The notes under the pieces: generated by a model
What the model saw: the letters and a program-made list of their open reading frames with translations, nothing else
Databases searched by the model: none
Told to the model about the DNA's origin: nothing
In this document: one piece after another, positions 1 through 8,803 of the stretch
Layout: every line of letters starts with the position of its first letter
Numbering within the stretch: the stretch's first letter is position 1
Assembly (NCBI GenBank): GCA_010672585.1
Contig: JAAHGF010000004.1
Coordinates: forward strand, 686,121 to 750,120
DNA: 64,000 nt
Direction: 5' to 3'
From: Okeania sp. SIO1I7
Lineage (GTDB): Bacteria > Cyanobacteriota > Cyanobacteriia > Cyanobacteriales > Microcoleaceae
Position numbers and translations under genes: made by a program

Positions 1-57
1 CCATCTTTTATCACTCTCGCCGGAGAAGATTTGAAAGGACAACATTTTATTGATTGA
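1..57 (+). CDS. 3' end of a gene entering from the left (partial)
   Basis: Frame 1 is open from the first base and ends at a TGA at 55-57, giving 18 residues (PSFITLAGEDLKGQHFID). The composition looks like real protein and the stop is followed by repeat-like DNA, so this may be the tail of a gene that starts outside the window. It is too short to assign a family, and it could be a chance open frame. Confidence 0.35.
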   Translation, partial: PSFITLAGEDLKGQHFID

Positions 58-731
58 GGTGGCGATCGCTAAATCTAATACCAAATCTCAAAACCTTTGC
101 TGTATATCATCTTTTTGAGTAATAAGGGAGATGGGCAGGTAGGGAGATGGTAATCAAATATAGCTAGGACTTATATTATGTCCGGTTGAATAGTTATAAG
201 TTAGAAGCTCTCGTAGTTGGGTTTTAGCTAGATCGCCCTTGAGCCTCACGCCATAATCTGTGATTTGGCGACCAGATGAATCGGCAGCAAATTGAATGGG
301 TTCGATGCCCATTCAATTTGTATGCTATCCTAGCAAAAGCCTTAGCCCTAGTTGAAAAACTTGTATTATGATATTGCAATAACCCCAGAAACTTTCCACC
401 ATGCGCACTGCTTACCTAGCTCATTATCAGCTCAAAAGAGGAATTAGTCTCCAAGGAGAATTAAAACTTATAAAAAAAATGTCTTCAGCTAACCTTAGTA
501 ATTTCTTGAATATGTTCAAAAGCTGATAGCTGAATACTTACAGATAGAGTATTGTTGCTTATAGCTGAATGCTTACTCAAATATGCGGAAAAAATCGGAG
601 TAATAGAATTTATACTGTCAGTAGAGGTAGACGGCCGTTTGCCCCTATAATATTGATTCTTATTGCTAAATGCCAAATAATACTAAAGAAAAGCAGATTT
701 TATCTCACAATCTATTTTTAATTAATAGCAA
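58..731. other. Intergenic region with two weak small reading frames
   Basis: No convincing gene is visible. On the minus strand 312..154 a 52-residue frame (MGIEPIQFAADSSGRQIT...) reads like eroded protein. Its 3' part overlaps a repeat end (TATTATGTCCGGTTGAATA, near 174-192) that recurs inverted near 45630, so it is probably a relic fused to a repeat. On the plus strand 401..526 a 41-residue frame (MRTAYLAHYQLKRG...) has no recognised family. Neither has a convincing ribosome binding site. Confidence 0.4.
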
Positions 732-2285
732 ATGTTTAAATTTTCTCTCAAACAAATTAGCGAAAAATTCAGGTATAAAGCCTCTCCAATCCTCTTATTT
801 ATAAGAAAAGGTAATTCTAAATTCTTAATTCTTAATTCTAAATTCTTGAAAATTACTTTTATTGTAGTATTTCTCAATCCATTAATAGCACTTAGTCAGG
901 AAACTGCTACAACAATTTGTCCTTCTGAATTAAGTAATCGGATTGATGCTGTAATTAATCGCCCAATTTTTAATCGTTCTCGATGGGGAATTTTAGTCGA
1001 AACTTTATCGGAAAAAACTACGGTTTATAACCGGGATGCGGAATATTATTTTATTCCTGCTTCTACGGCTAAACTATTAACAACTGCAGCAGTATTACAA
1101 AAACTTCGCCCTCAATTTAGAATTAGAACTTCAGTTTATGGTGATGGAAATGGCAATATATATGTTGTGGGTAGAGGCGACCCTAGTTTAACAGAAACTC
1201 AACTGCAAAGTTTGGCTGAACAATTAAAGGAACAAGGGATAGAAACTATTAATCAATTAATTGCTGATGATAGTTATTTTGAAGGAACAGGAGTTAATCC
1301 TAATTGGGAATGGGAAGATGTTCAGGCTGGTTATGGCGCACCAATTAATAGTTTGATTCTGAATCAAAATGCTATAGATTTGGTTTTGTCGCCTCAAAGT
1401 TTAGGTCAACCTTTACAAGTTAGTTTTGTTAATTCTGTTGAAGGTAAAAAATGGCAGATAGAAAATAATTCGGTTACTGTAGGGAAGAATGAAAAAGAAT
1501 TTTTAGAAGTAGGGCGAGATTTTATTCAGCCAATAATTCGGATATCTGGGCAATTACGAGTTGGTTCGGCATCGGAACCTGTTTATGTGGCAGTTGTAGA
1601 ACCTGTGGATAATTTTTTAAATCAATTTAGTGGGGTTTTAGCAACAACAGGAATTAAGGTTTCTCAAGTAGTAAAAAAATCACAGATTGCCTCTAATATC
1701 AATTTGACTGAATTAGCTTTTGTTGAGTCTCCAACATTAGGAGAATTAGTAGAGGAAGTTAATAGAAAGAGTAATAATGTTTATGCAGAATCTTTGTTAA
1801 GGCAAATGGGAGTTAGGAGTAGATTAATTCCGAGGAAAAAATCTAATAATGAGACTTTAGCAAAAAGTTTGGAGGAGATAAAAGTAATTTTAACTAGATT
1901 AGGAGTAACTCCCAATAGTTTTGTATTAAATGATGGTTCTGGTTTGTCTCGTCATAATTTAGTTAGTCCAGAAGCTTTGGTGCAAACCCTCAGAATAATG
2001 GCTAATTCTCCTTGGGCAAATATTTATAGAAATTCTTTGCCTGTGGCTGGTGTAAGTGGTACATTGAGTAGACGTTTTAGAAATAGTTTTGCCGAGGGAA
2101 ATGTACAAGCAAAAACAGGAACAATTAGTGGAGTTTCTGGTTTGGCAGGATATATTCAACCTGCTAATTTTGAGCCTTTAGTATTTAGTATTATTGTCAA
2201 TCAATCTGACTTAGAAACTAAAAATTTGAGAAGCGCTATTGATGAAGTAGTTTTGTTATTGACTCAGTTAAAGCGTTGTAGTTAG
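732..2285 (+). CDS. dacB: D-alanyl-D-alanine carboxypeptidase/endopeptidase, PBP4 (DacB) type
   Basis: Peptidase family S13 enzyme that trims D-Ala or opens D-Ala-DAP cross-links in peptidoglycan, outside the cytoplasmic membrane. The three serine penicillin-binding signatures are all present: S111-T-A-K114 (SxxK), S347-N-N (SxN) and K461-T-G, with the usual large insert between the first two. A hydrophobic segment at about residues 41-55 serves as signal or membrane anchor. At 517 residues it is about the family length. Residues 28-40 (GNSKFLILNSKFL) are encoded by the short tandem sequence AATTCTAAATTCTTAATTC, which also occurs in intergenic DNA near 15414. The first ~40 residues may therefore be repeat-derived, and a later start is possible though none is obvious. 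It appears monocistronic. Confidence 0.9.
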   Translation: MFKFSLKQISEKFRYKASPILLFIRKGNSKFLILNSKFLKITFIVVFLNPLIALSQETATTICPSELSNRIDAVINRPIFNRSRWGILVETLSEKTTVYNRDAEYYFIPASTAKLLTTAAVLQKLRPQFRIRTSVYGDGNGNIYVVGRGDPSLTETQLQSLAEQLKEQGIETINQLIADDSYFEGTGVNPNWEWEDVQAGYGAPINSLILNQNAIDLVLSPQSLGQPLQVSFVNSVEGKKWQIENNSVTVGKNEKEFLEVGRDFIQPIIRISGQLRVGSASEPVYVAVVEPVDNFLNQFSGVLATTGIKVSQVVKKSQIASNINLTELAFVESPTLGELVEEVNRKSNNVYAESLLRQMGVRSRLIPRKKSNNETLAKSLEEIKVILTRLGVTPNSFVLNDGSGLSRHNLVSPEALVQTLRIMANSPWANIYRNSLPVAGVSGTLSRRFRNSFAEGNVQAKTGTISGVSGLAGYIQPANFEPLVFSIIVNQSDLETKNLRSAIDEVVLLLTQLKRCS

Positions 2286-2443
2286 AAATTATTTATCTAT
2301 CAAAAATTAAACAGTATTTGGAACCATTGAAAACTCTGATACTAGGCAACATAAAATTAATACTATAGCGGTTTTCGTTGGGATAAACAGTAGGGAAGCT
2401 TCATGGAACCTCCCTACAAGGTTTTGGTTTTAACTATCCCAAT

Positions 2444-3013
2444 TCATCGTCTCGAACATTGATTTACTTCTACAGGAGAAAGCTGACCCGCATCATCCAT
2501 AACTGCAAAAATATAATCACCATTCGGTCTAACTTGGAAGAAAAAGTTGTCCGGAATGTAAGTGGGATGTTTGCGACTCGTACCAGGATATACAGGGTTA
2601 TAGCCGAGAATCACTATTCCTCTTGGAGAGCTACGCATCCTCATAGTTTGCTGAACATAATCAGTACCTCTAATGTTTGGATTGAAATATTGAGTAATCA
2701 TAATTCCTTCATAACCATTCATCTCTAAAATACTTTCGTAAACAGTACCTAAAACACTATAAGTTAGTCTTAAACAACCATAAAGAGGATTTGATTGAGC
2801 TAGATATTTTGGTGAATTGTTAGAAGAAGACTTATAGCTTTCATTTGTTGATAATTCTGCCATAGCAGACGGAGGTAAACTTATTCCAACAGCTATTTGA
2901 AAAGATAGAAAAAAGGTGGTTAAAAAAGAGTAAGTTACTATTTGAATTAAAGCCTTATTATACCTGTATAAAAATAAGCTTTGATTATTTATTTTAAGAT
3001 GTTGATTTTTCAT
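2444..3013 (-). CDS. Hypothetical secreted or membrane-anchored protein
   Basis: A 189-residue protein of unknown function. The N-terminus has a basic stretch, then a hydrophobic segment (about residues 24-45, YSFLTTFFLSFQIAVGI) and an Ala-x-Ala-like site (SAMAEL near 50), so export is likely. The mature part contains LRLTYSVLGTVYESILEMNG and RGIVILGYNPVYPGT and ends VNQCSRR; I do not recognise the domain. Cyanobacterial proteins of this size with a signal and a compact beta-rich domain are common, but that is not a function. A relic of a Ser/Thr kinase lies just upstream on the same strand. Confidence 0.65.
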   Translation of the reverse strand: MKNQHLKINNQSLFLYRYNKALIQIVTYSFLTTFFLSFQIAVGISLPPSAMAELSTNESYKSSSNNSPKYLAQSNPLYGCLRLTYSVLGTVYESILEMNGYEGIMITQYFNPNIRGTDYVQQTMRMRSSPRGIVILGYNPVYPGTSRKHPTYIPDNFFFQVRPNGDYIFAVMDDAGQLSPVEVNQCSRR

Positions 3014-3059
3014 TTTTAATCCCCGTTATTTTCCTGTGACTTTGAGATTAACTGGTTAT

Positions 3060-3166
3060 ATTATTTTTTTCTTGATGCAGTGCAAAAAGTGCTGCTAAAT
3101 TGTCAGGTTTAATATCCAGATGGATAACTTCTTGTTGGTGAATAAACTTGAGAATTTCCAAAACCT
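3060..3166 (-). pseudogene. Fragment of a Ser/Thr protein kinase catalytic domain
   Basis: Reading the minus strand from about 3164 gives VLEILKFIHQQEVIHLDIKP followed by DN and LAALFALHQEKNN. This is the catalytic-loop region of a Hanks-type kinase (HxDxKPxN; here HLDIKPDN, with Leu in place of the usual Arg). Neither the ATP-binding lobe nor the DFG/APE part is present. The piece is about 35 residues long, has no start codon and is bordered by repeat family A. It is a remnant of a kinase gene destroyed by deletion. Confidence 0.65.
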
Positions 3167-3179
3167 TTCACAACATTAT

Positions 3180-3445
3180 ATTACCTGGTTTTCTTACCGA
3201 ATAATTAATAATTAATAATTAAATAATTCGCGCCTTGAAGCCTCCCCTTTTAAGGGGAAAAAAGCGGTCGTTAGCGGAGCGCACCCGTTGGGTGGGATGG
3301 CGCCATTCGGAGCGGCTCTGTCAAGAGCTGGTCTCCTCGCCATATCCATGAGACCAAGAGAAGAAATAATATTTCCTTATATTCAATCAAGGACGGTTTT
3401 AACCAGAAGAAATTATCAATTATCCATTATCCATTATCAATTAAT
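3180..3445 (+). repeat. Interspersed repeat, family A, copy 1
   Basis: A run of AATTAATAATT units leads into GCCTCCCCTTTTAAGGGG, an AGCGGTCGTTAGCGGAGC core, GGTGGGATGGCG, CTCCTCGCCATATCC, GACCAAGAGAAGAAATAAT, GGACGGTTTTAACCAGA and finally ATCCATTATCC tandem units. Related copies lie near 8576, 15333, 29515, 30020, 38640 and 58890. The outer parts (CTGGTTTAAAGCC and, inverted, CTGGTTAAAACC) form imperfect terminal inverted repeats, as in a miniature transposable element without a transposase. This copy carries an extra segment between the core and the CTCCTCGCC motif. Confidence 0.75.
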
Positions 3446-4206
3446 GAACAAGCTTTACCAGGAGGTAGTTCATTACTGAGAGATAGCCGTTCTACATATT
3501 CTTATACTAAGTAGAATTAACTATCCTCTTGAAAACTATCTAAACAATAGAGATGTCCTGAGAGTTGTATATCTTGACAGAGGAATGTTTAGCCTTGTCC
3601 TCCAGACCCTAATTCCCTAATTTATTGATAGCGGCCATAAAATAAAGCGCTACTCATAATATTTACTTCAAATAGTTAATTAATTTTTGCTTTAAAGCAC
3701 TTTTATTATATCAATTTTGAAAAAAAAAATCAAGTTTGAGGAAATTTATCTTTTGAGCTTGTAGTTTTATTGTTAGCTCTTAGAAAGTTTTTGTAAAGTC
3801 AAGATCAGGAGAGCTATAGTGCTTAATTTTAGTGGGTTACAGCTGACATTTAAAAGTTGGATGAACGAGAATATAATATTCCCTCCTTAATGAATAATCT
3901 AGATAATATTTTGCATATTTCTTAAAGATAAAAACCACTATTTGAGAAACTTTATTTTATTAATAGACATCTCCAATAATAAAAAATAAAATCAATTATC
4001 CCAAAGAAATTATCAATTATTTCCCCTCCTGGGAGGGGGAGGGGCTAGGGGTGGGTTCCCTACTCCCTACTCCCTACTCCCTCTTTTGGAGGAGATGTCT
4101 AATTGATATCTAGGTGCAGCTTCCTAATCAGATAAATTGACCAAAATTGCCCTGCTCTGATACGATATATTAATATTGTAATCATCTAGTTTTAGAGGTT
4201 ATTAAA
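3446..4206. other. Intergenic region upstream of the molybdoenzyme genes
   Basis: AT-rich DNA with no convincing gene. It contains a family C miniature element (3966-4099). The last ~100 bases before the first gene of the operon (4207) would hold its promoter; TACGATATATTAATATTG at about 4160 is AT-rich enough for a -10 region but no clear -35 can be named. Confidence 0.5.
3966..4099. mobile_element. Miniature inverted-repeat element, family C, copy 1
   Basis: The ends GACATCTCC and GGAGATGTC are exact inverted repeats and are flanked by TA on both sides (3964-3965 and 4100-4101), as expected for a TA-targeting element of Tc1/IS630 type. The interior holds CCCCTCCTGGGAGGGGGAGG and tandem CTCCCTA units and no reading frame. 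Other copies are at 15149-15241, 28885-29024 and, partial, up to 34916. Confidence 0.75.
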
Positions 4207-4701
4207 ATGTTAGGAGAAGAAAAAATAGCACTAACATTAAAAATTAATGGAGTGCCACATCATCTAAATATAGAACCTCGCGTGACATTATTAGATGCAC
4301 TGCGAGAATATCTAGGTTTAACAGGGACGAAAAAAGGATGCGATCGCGGAGAATGCGGAGCTTGCACGGTATTAATCGATGGAAAACGAATTAATGCTTG
4401 TATGACCCTGGCAGTAATGCAAATGGGAAAGTCAATTATTACTATTGAGGGTTTAGCAGAAGAAAATGGAGAACTCCACCCAATGCAAACAGCTTTTATT
4501 GAGCATGACGCCTTTCAATGTGGTTATTGCACTCCCGGTCAAATAGTTTCCGCAGTAGGTTTACTAGCAGAAGCACAACCAAAGTCAGACCGAGAAATTC
4601 GGGAAGGTATGAGTGGCAACCTCTGTCGTTGTGGTGCTTATCATCATATCGTTGCAGCAGTTCGTGAAGTAGTGGAGAAAACAGAAAATGCAGCCATTTA
4701 G
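4207..4701 (+). CDS. paoA: Aldehyde oxidoreductase [2Fe-2S] subunit (PaoA/YagT-like)
   Basis: Small subunit of a xanthine-oxidase-family molybdoenzyme. It carries two [2Fe-2S] clusters that pass electrons from the molybdenum site to FAD. An N-terminal plant-type ferredoxin domain shows the C-x4-C-x2-C...C pattern (CDRGECGACTVLIDGKRINAC, about residues 44-64). A C-terminal helical domain has CGYCTPGQ and NLCRCGAYHH (about residues 103-145). At 164 residues it is typical. Unlike E. coli PaoA it has no Tat signal, so the enzyme should be cytoplasmic. Its 3' end overlaps the FAD subunit by 14 bases, indicating coupled translation. Naming after paoA rests on the YagS-like second subunit; a general CoxS-family label is certain. 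Confidence 0.85.
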   Translation: MLGEEKIALTLKINGVPHHLNIEPRVTLLDALREYLGLTGTKKGCDRGECGACTVLIDGKRINACMTLAVMQMGKSIITIEGLAEENGELHPMQTAFIEHDAFQCGYCTPGQIVSAVGLLAEAQPKSDREIREGMSGNLCRCGAYHHIVAAVREVVEKTENAAI

Positions 4702-5731
4702 TTATGCCAGAGTTAATGAAGAAAATACGGCCATAACCACAGTATCTGAGGATGAGACTATATCTTTTATTGCTGGTGGTACAGACTTAATAGGTTTAAT
4801 TAAAGATGGCGTACAAACACCAAAGCAAGTTGTAGATATCAACCCTCTACCTTTAGACTCAGTGGAAGTCGATGCTGACAACAACCTCCGCATCGGTGCT
4901 TTGGCAAAATTGAGCGATGTTGCCCGTTATTCCACAGTGAAAAATTCCTATCCTGTCATTTCAGAAGCAATATTAGAAAGTGCTTCTCCTCAACTGCGGA
5001 ATATGGCAACAGTGGGAGGAAATTTATTACAACGGGTGCGCTGTAGTTATTTCCGTGACCCGGTTTTTCCCTGCAACCGTCGTCTTCCAGATACGAGTTG
5101 CCCTGCGATGGAAGGTTACAATAGAATGCACGCTATTTTAGGTACGAGCGAACATTGCATTGCCACTCATCCTTCAGACTTGGCAGTAGCATTAGTTGCT
5201 TTAGATGCGATGGTTTGTATTCAAAGTAAAACTGGACAACGCCGAGTGCCGATCAATGATTTTTATCTTTTACCCGGAGATACACCCCACCAAGAAAATG
5301 TTTTAGAGCATGGGGAGTTAATAGTTGCTGTGGAAGTGCCTGCTATTTCTTGGTTTAGCAATTCCCACTATCTCAAAGTACGCGACCGCGCCAATTATGA
5401 ATTTGCCCTAGTTTCTGTAGCTCTTGCTCTGGAAGTTGAGCAAAATATTATTAAGTCTGCGCGACTAGCATTAGGAGGAATTGGTACAAAACCTTGGCGT
5501 TCCGAGGAAGCAGAAACAGCATTGGAAGGAAAACCGATAAATGAAGCAACTTTTTCCACTGCAGCAGAAGCAGCTTTGGCACAAGCAAAACCACAACAAT
5601 ATAACCAGTTCAAAATTGAACTAGCTAAACATAGCATTATTCGTGCGCTGTCAACTGTATTACTTAGGAGTCAACCCACCCCTCGCCCCTCCCCCTCCCA
5701 GGAGGGGGAGTCAGGAGGGAACAAACAATAA
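4688..5731 (+). CDS. paoB: Aldehyde oxidoreductase FAD-binding subunit (PaoB/YagS-like)
   Basis: Medium subunit that takes electrons from the [2Fe-2S] subunit to FAD. The FAD-binding signatures FIAGGTDLIGLIKD (near residue 27) and MATVGGNLLQRVRC (near 110) are present. The Cys-rich insert RCSYFRDPVFPCNRR...SCPAMEGY...EHC is the hallmark of the PaoB/YagS branch, where it binds an extra [4Fe-4S] cluster, and it separates this protein from ordinary XdhA or CoxM proteins. KVRDRANYEFALVSVALAL is the C-terminal CO_deh_flav_C start. The last ~17 residues (TPRPSPSQEGESGGNKQ) are read through an intergenic-type repeat (CCTCCCCCTCCCAGGAGGGG), so the natural C-terminus has been replaced or extended. Confidence 0.88.
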   Translation: MQPFSYARVNEENTAITTVSEDETISFIAGGTDLIGLIKDGVQTPKQVVDINPLPLDSVEVDADNNLRIGALAKLSDVARYSTVKNSYPVISEAILESASPQLRNMATVGGNLLQRVRCSYFRDPVFPCNRRLPDTSCPAMEGYNRMHAILGTSEHCIATHPSDLAVALVALDAMVCIQSKTGQRRVPINDFYLLPGDTPHQENVLEHGELIVAVEVPAISWFSNSHYLKVRDRANYEFALVSVALALEVEQNIIKSARLALGGIGTKPWRSEEAETALEGKPINEATFSTAAEAALAQAKPQQYNQFKIELAKHSIIRALSTVLLRSQPTPRPSPSQEGESGGNKQ

Positions 5732-6066
5732 GAAACCCCCAGTAGAAGGAGAAAGTTGTTTCTTTAGCTAGCGCACAACGCATCCTATCTCCTGGGTCGA
5801 AGCTGCGCTAAGGTCATAAAGAGCGCACACGTTAACGGTTTTGCTTCGCGAAGCGCAAAAAATAACTATTACGAACCTATTTTCAGTAAATGAAACAGGA
5901 CTCAGGAGTCAGGAGGGAAGAAACAATAAGAAACCCCCAGTAGAAGGAGAAAGTTTTTTGTTGAGCTAGCGCACAACGCCTCCTGTCGGAATGAAGGGCG
6001 CAAACGTTAACGGTTTTGCTTCGCGAAACGCCAAAAAAACTAACTATTACGAACTATTTAAGTAAA
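5705..6066 (+). repeat. Imperfect direct duplication inside the molybdoenzyme operon
   Basis: Two ~165-bp units lie head to tail (about 5707-5870 and 5900-6062). Both read GAGTCAGGAGGGA, then AACAATAAGAAACCCCCAGT, AGAAGGAGAAAGTT, AGCTAGCGCACAACGC, GTTAACGGTTTTGCTTCGCG and AACTATTACGAAC. The first unit begins inside the end of paoB and supplies its stop codon. GTTAACGGTTTTGCTTCGCGAAGCGC can form a hairpin. The duplication puts 343 bases between paoB and paoC, where homologous operons are normally tight. Confidence 0.85.
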
Positions 6067-6074
6067 CACCAAAC

Positions 6075-8282
6075 ATGAATAAAGTTATCGGAAAACCCAT
6101 CAACCGTGTAGACGGAAAACTTAAAGTTACAGGTAGCGCACGTTATACCGCTGATATGCCAGTTGAAAACTTGACTTACGGCGTATTAATAGAAAGCACC
6201 ATTGCTAAAGGCAAAATTACCAAGCTCGAAACTACCGCAGCAGAAACCGCTCCAGGAGTATTGGCAGTCATTACCTACCGCAACGTTCCCAAATTTAACC
6301 AAATTACTTTTTTTCCTGGTGGGCAAAGTCTTCCCATTCTCCAGGACGAGAATATCTATTATCAAGGACAACACATTGGGATAGTAGTGGCAAAAACTTT
6401 AGAGCAAGCTCAATATGCAGCTACCTTAGTTAAAGTCGAATATAAAATTGAACAACCAATTATAGATATAGATACAGCACTCCAACAGGGATATAAACCA
6501 GAAAGAATTTTTCTGGGGATGCTACCCGCTCATTCCTTCTGGGGCGACATTAACTCTGGGCGTTCCCAAGCAGAGGTATTAGTCGAACAAACCTACAGCA
6601 CCCCCATAGAAAATCATAACCCCATAGAAACTTCAGGAACTCTAGCAATTTGGGAAGATGACCGTCTCACCCTCTACGATACAACTCAAGCAGTTTCTTT
6701 AACACAAGAAACGATCGCCAAAGTATTCGAGATACCTCCAGAAAACATCCGAGTTATTTGTCAATATCTCGGTGGTGGATTCGGTTGTAAAGCACTTATT
6801 TGGCCTCACACTATCCTGACTGCACTGGCAGCGCGTTATGTTCAGCATCCCGTTAAACTAGCACTCACCCGCGCCCAGATGTATACTTCTGTGGGATACC
6901 GCCCCCCGACTCGCCAACATCTGACCCTTGGTGCAACTAAAGATGGGAAACTTACACTCATCAAACATATTGGCGAAAACATCAGCTCATCCTTTGAGGA
7001 ATTTACCGAAGCGGTGACAATGGCAACAAATATGATATATGCCTGCCCTAACCTGGACACCAACTACAATCTCGGTTCTATCAATGCTGGTACTCCCACT
7101 TTTATGCGGGCACCGGGGGAAGCAGCAGGAATGTTTGCCTTAGAGTCAGCAATGGATGAACTTAGTTACGCTTTGGGGTTAGACCCCATCGAACTCCGTC
7201 TTCGCAACCATGCAGATGTAGACCCTGCTACTGGACACCCGTGGTCGAGTAAATCTCTGAAAGAATGTTATCAGCAAGGAGCAGAAATATTTGGTTGGAA
7301 ACACCGCAATCCTAAACCCGGTTCTATGAGTAACGGCGATCGTCTCATTGGTTGGGGAATGGCAAGCGCGACTTTTCCAGCAAATACTTGGCCTGCCACT
7401 GCTAAGGTAACTATATATAATAGTGGGAAAATTTTAGTCGAAAGTGCAACCCACGATTTAGGTACCGGAACTTACACTGTGATGACCCAAGTGGCAGCAG
7501 AGGTTTTAGGGGTATCTCTAGAACAGGTGGAATTTAAACTCGGTGACACAAATTTACCTAATGCTCCACTAACAGGAAATTCGACTACAGCAAGTAGTGT
7601 GGGTTCGGCAGTACAAGCAGCAGCAATGAATGCTCGGAATAAAATATTAGAGATAGCAATTTCTGACTCAAACTCTCCACTGTATCAAGCAAAACCAGAG
7701 GAGATTATTTTTGATTCAGGGAAATTATTGTTGCAAAATAATCCTACCGTGGGAGAAAGTTATCAGGAAATTTTGACTCGTCATGGTGGGGAAAATATTG
7801 AAGCGGTTGGTGATAACGCACCGAAACAGAAACAACAAGAATATGCTAAACATTCTTTTGGGGCAGTTTTTGTGGAAGTGCAAGTAGACCGACTTTTGGG
7901 AGAAGTGCGGGTGAAGCGGTGTGTTGGTGTCTACGGTGCTGGACGTATTCTTAATGCTAAGACTGCTCGTAGTCAAATGATAGGGGGTATGACTTGGGGT
8001 ATTGGTATGGCGTTGATGGAACATACGGTAATGTCTCCTCACTACGGACGTATTCTCAATCATAATCTTTCTGATTATTTGATACCCGTGCAGTTAGATG
8101 TGCCGGATATTCAGGTGCAGTTTGTAGAGGAGGAAGACCCTTATGTGAATGCTTTGGGTACTAAGGGTATTGGGGAACTTTCTATTGTGGGAGTGGCAGG
8201 AGCGATCGCTAATGCTGTTTATCATGCCACAGGTAAGCGTATTCGAGATTTGCCTATTACTCCAGATAAGTTATTAAAATAA
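6075..8282 (+). CDS. paoC: Aldehyde oxidoreductase molybdenum-binding subunit (PaoC/YagR-like)
   Basis: Large catalytic subunit of the xanthine-oxidase family. It binds the molybdenum cofactor (MCD in PaoC) and oxidises aldehydes to acids. The N-terminal Ald_Xan_dh_C domain (about residues 10-120) begins INRVDGKLKVTGSARYTAD. Mo-pterin contacts are seen at GGGFGCKALIWPHT, at RAPGEAAGMFALESAMDEL and in the Gln-poor loop TGNSTTASSVGSA. The catalytic base is Glu701 in GTKGIGELS close to the C-terminus. At 735 residues it matches E. coli PaoC (about 730). No signal peptide is visible. The real substrate is unknown; the family accepts many aromatic and aliphatic aldehydes. Confidence 0.88.
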   Translation: MNKVIGKPINRVDGKLKVTGSARYTADMPVENLTYGVLIESTIAKGKITKLETTAAETAPGVLAVITYRNVPKFNQITFFPGGQSLPILQDENIYYQGQHIGIVVAKTLEQAQYAATLVKVEYKIEQPIIDIDTALQQGYKPERIFLGMLPAHSFWGDINSGRSQAEVLVEQTYSTPIENHNPIETSGTLAIWEDDRLTLYDTTQAVSLTQETIAKVFEIPPENIRVICQYLGGGFGCKALIWPHTILTALAARYVQHPVKLALTRAQMYTSVGYRPPTRQHLTLGATKDGKLTLIKHIGENISSSFEEFTEAVTMATNMIYACPNLDTNYNLGSINAGTPTFMRAPGEAAGMFALESAMDELSYALGLDPIELRLRNHADVDPATGHPWSSKSLKECYQQGAEIFGWKHRNPKPGSMSNGDRLIGWGMASATFPANTWPATAKVTIYNSGKILVESATHDLGTGTYTVMTQVAAEVLGVSLEQVEFKLGDTNLPNAPLTGNSTTASSVGSAVQAAAMNARNKILEIAISDSNSPLYQAKPEEIIFDSGKLLLQNNPTVGESYQEILTRHGGENIEAVGDNAPKQKQQEYAKHSFGAVFVEVQVDRLLGEVRVKRCVGVYGAGRILNAKTARSQMIGGMTWGIGMALMEHTVMSPHYGRILNHNLSDYLIPVQLDVPDIQVQFVEEEDPYVNALGTKGIGELSIVGVAGAIANAVYHATGKRIRDLPITPDKLLK

Positions 8283-8803
8283 GGTTAAAGGGAGGAGGGA
8301 GGAGTCAGGAGTCAGGAATCAGGAGTCTGGAGGGAAAAAGAAGGAACAAGTGGTGGTGCATTGCATTATTTTTTCACGAGGTACAGCAGTGGGAGCATCT
8401 TGCTCCCGTGCAAAGCATCCCTTGTTCCTTGTATAACATTACTATGCAGAACTACCAGACAGGGAAATGTTTTTCTCACTGTTCTCTGTTACCTACTATA
8501 ATTTTCACTTGAAAAACTGAAAGTAAATAAATTATGATACACAAATCATCAACTGCTTTTACTTTTACCGAAAATTGTGGTTTAAAGCCTCCCCTTTTAA
8601 GGGGATAAAAGCGGTCGTTAGCGGAGCTTCCCGTAGGGTGGGATGGCGAGGTTTTCTTGCCATATCCAATCGACCAAGAGAAGAAAAATTTTCCTTAAGC
8701 GTCAATCCTCTTCTTTTCAAGGAGAGGTAATTGTTAATTATTAATTATTAATTATTAATTATTAATTATTTAACTTACTTCCTTTGTTATCTTTGGTGTT
8801 TTC
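8283..8803. repeat. Intergenic region with short repeats and family A copy 2
   Basis: After the stop of paoC come tandem GGAGTCAGGA units. A hairpin GGGAGCATCTTGCTCCC follows (8387-8406), also found near 48616 and inside the CHAT gene near 54070. A family A element occupies about 8576-8735 (TGGTTTAAAGCCTCCCC to TTTTCAAGGAGAGGTAATT), followed by ATTAATTATTA units. This copy ends in CAATCCTCTTCTTTTC, like the copy near 15333 and unlike the other copies. No gene is seen. Confidence 0.7.
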
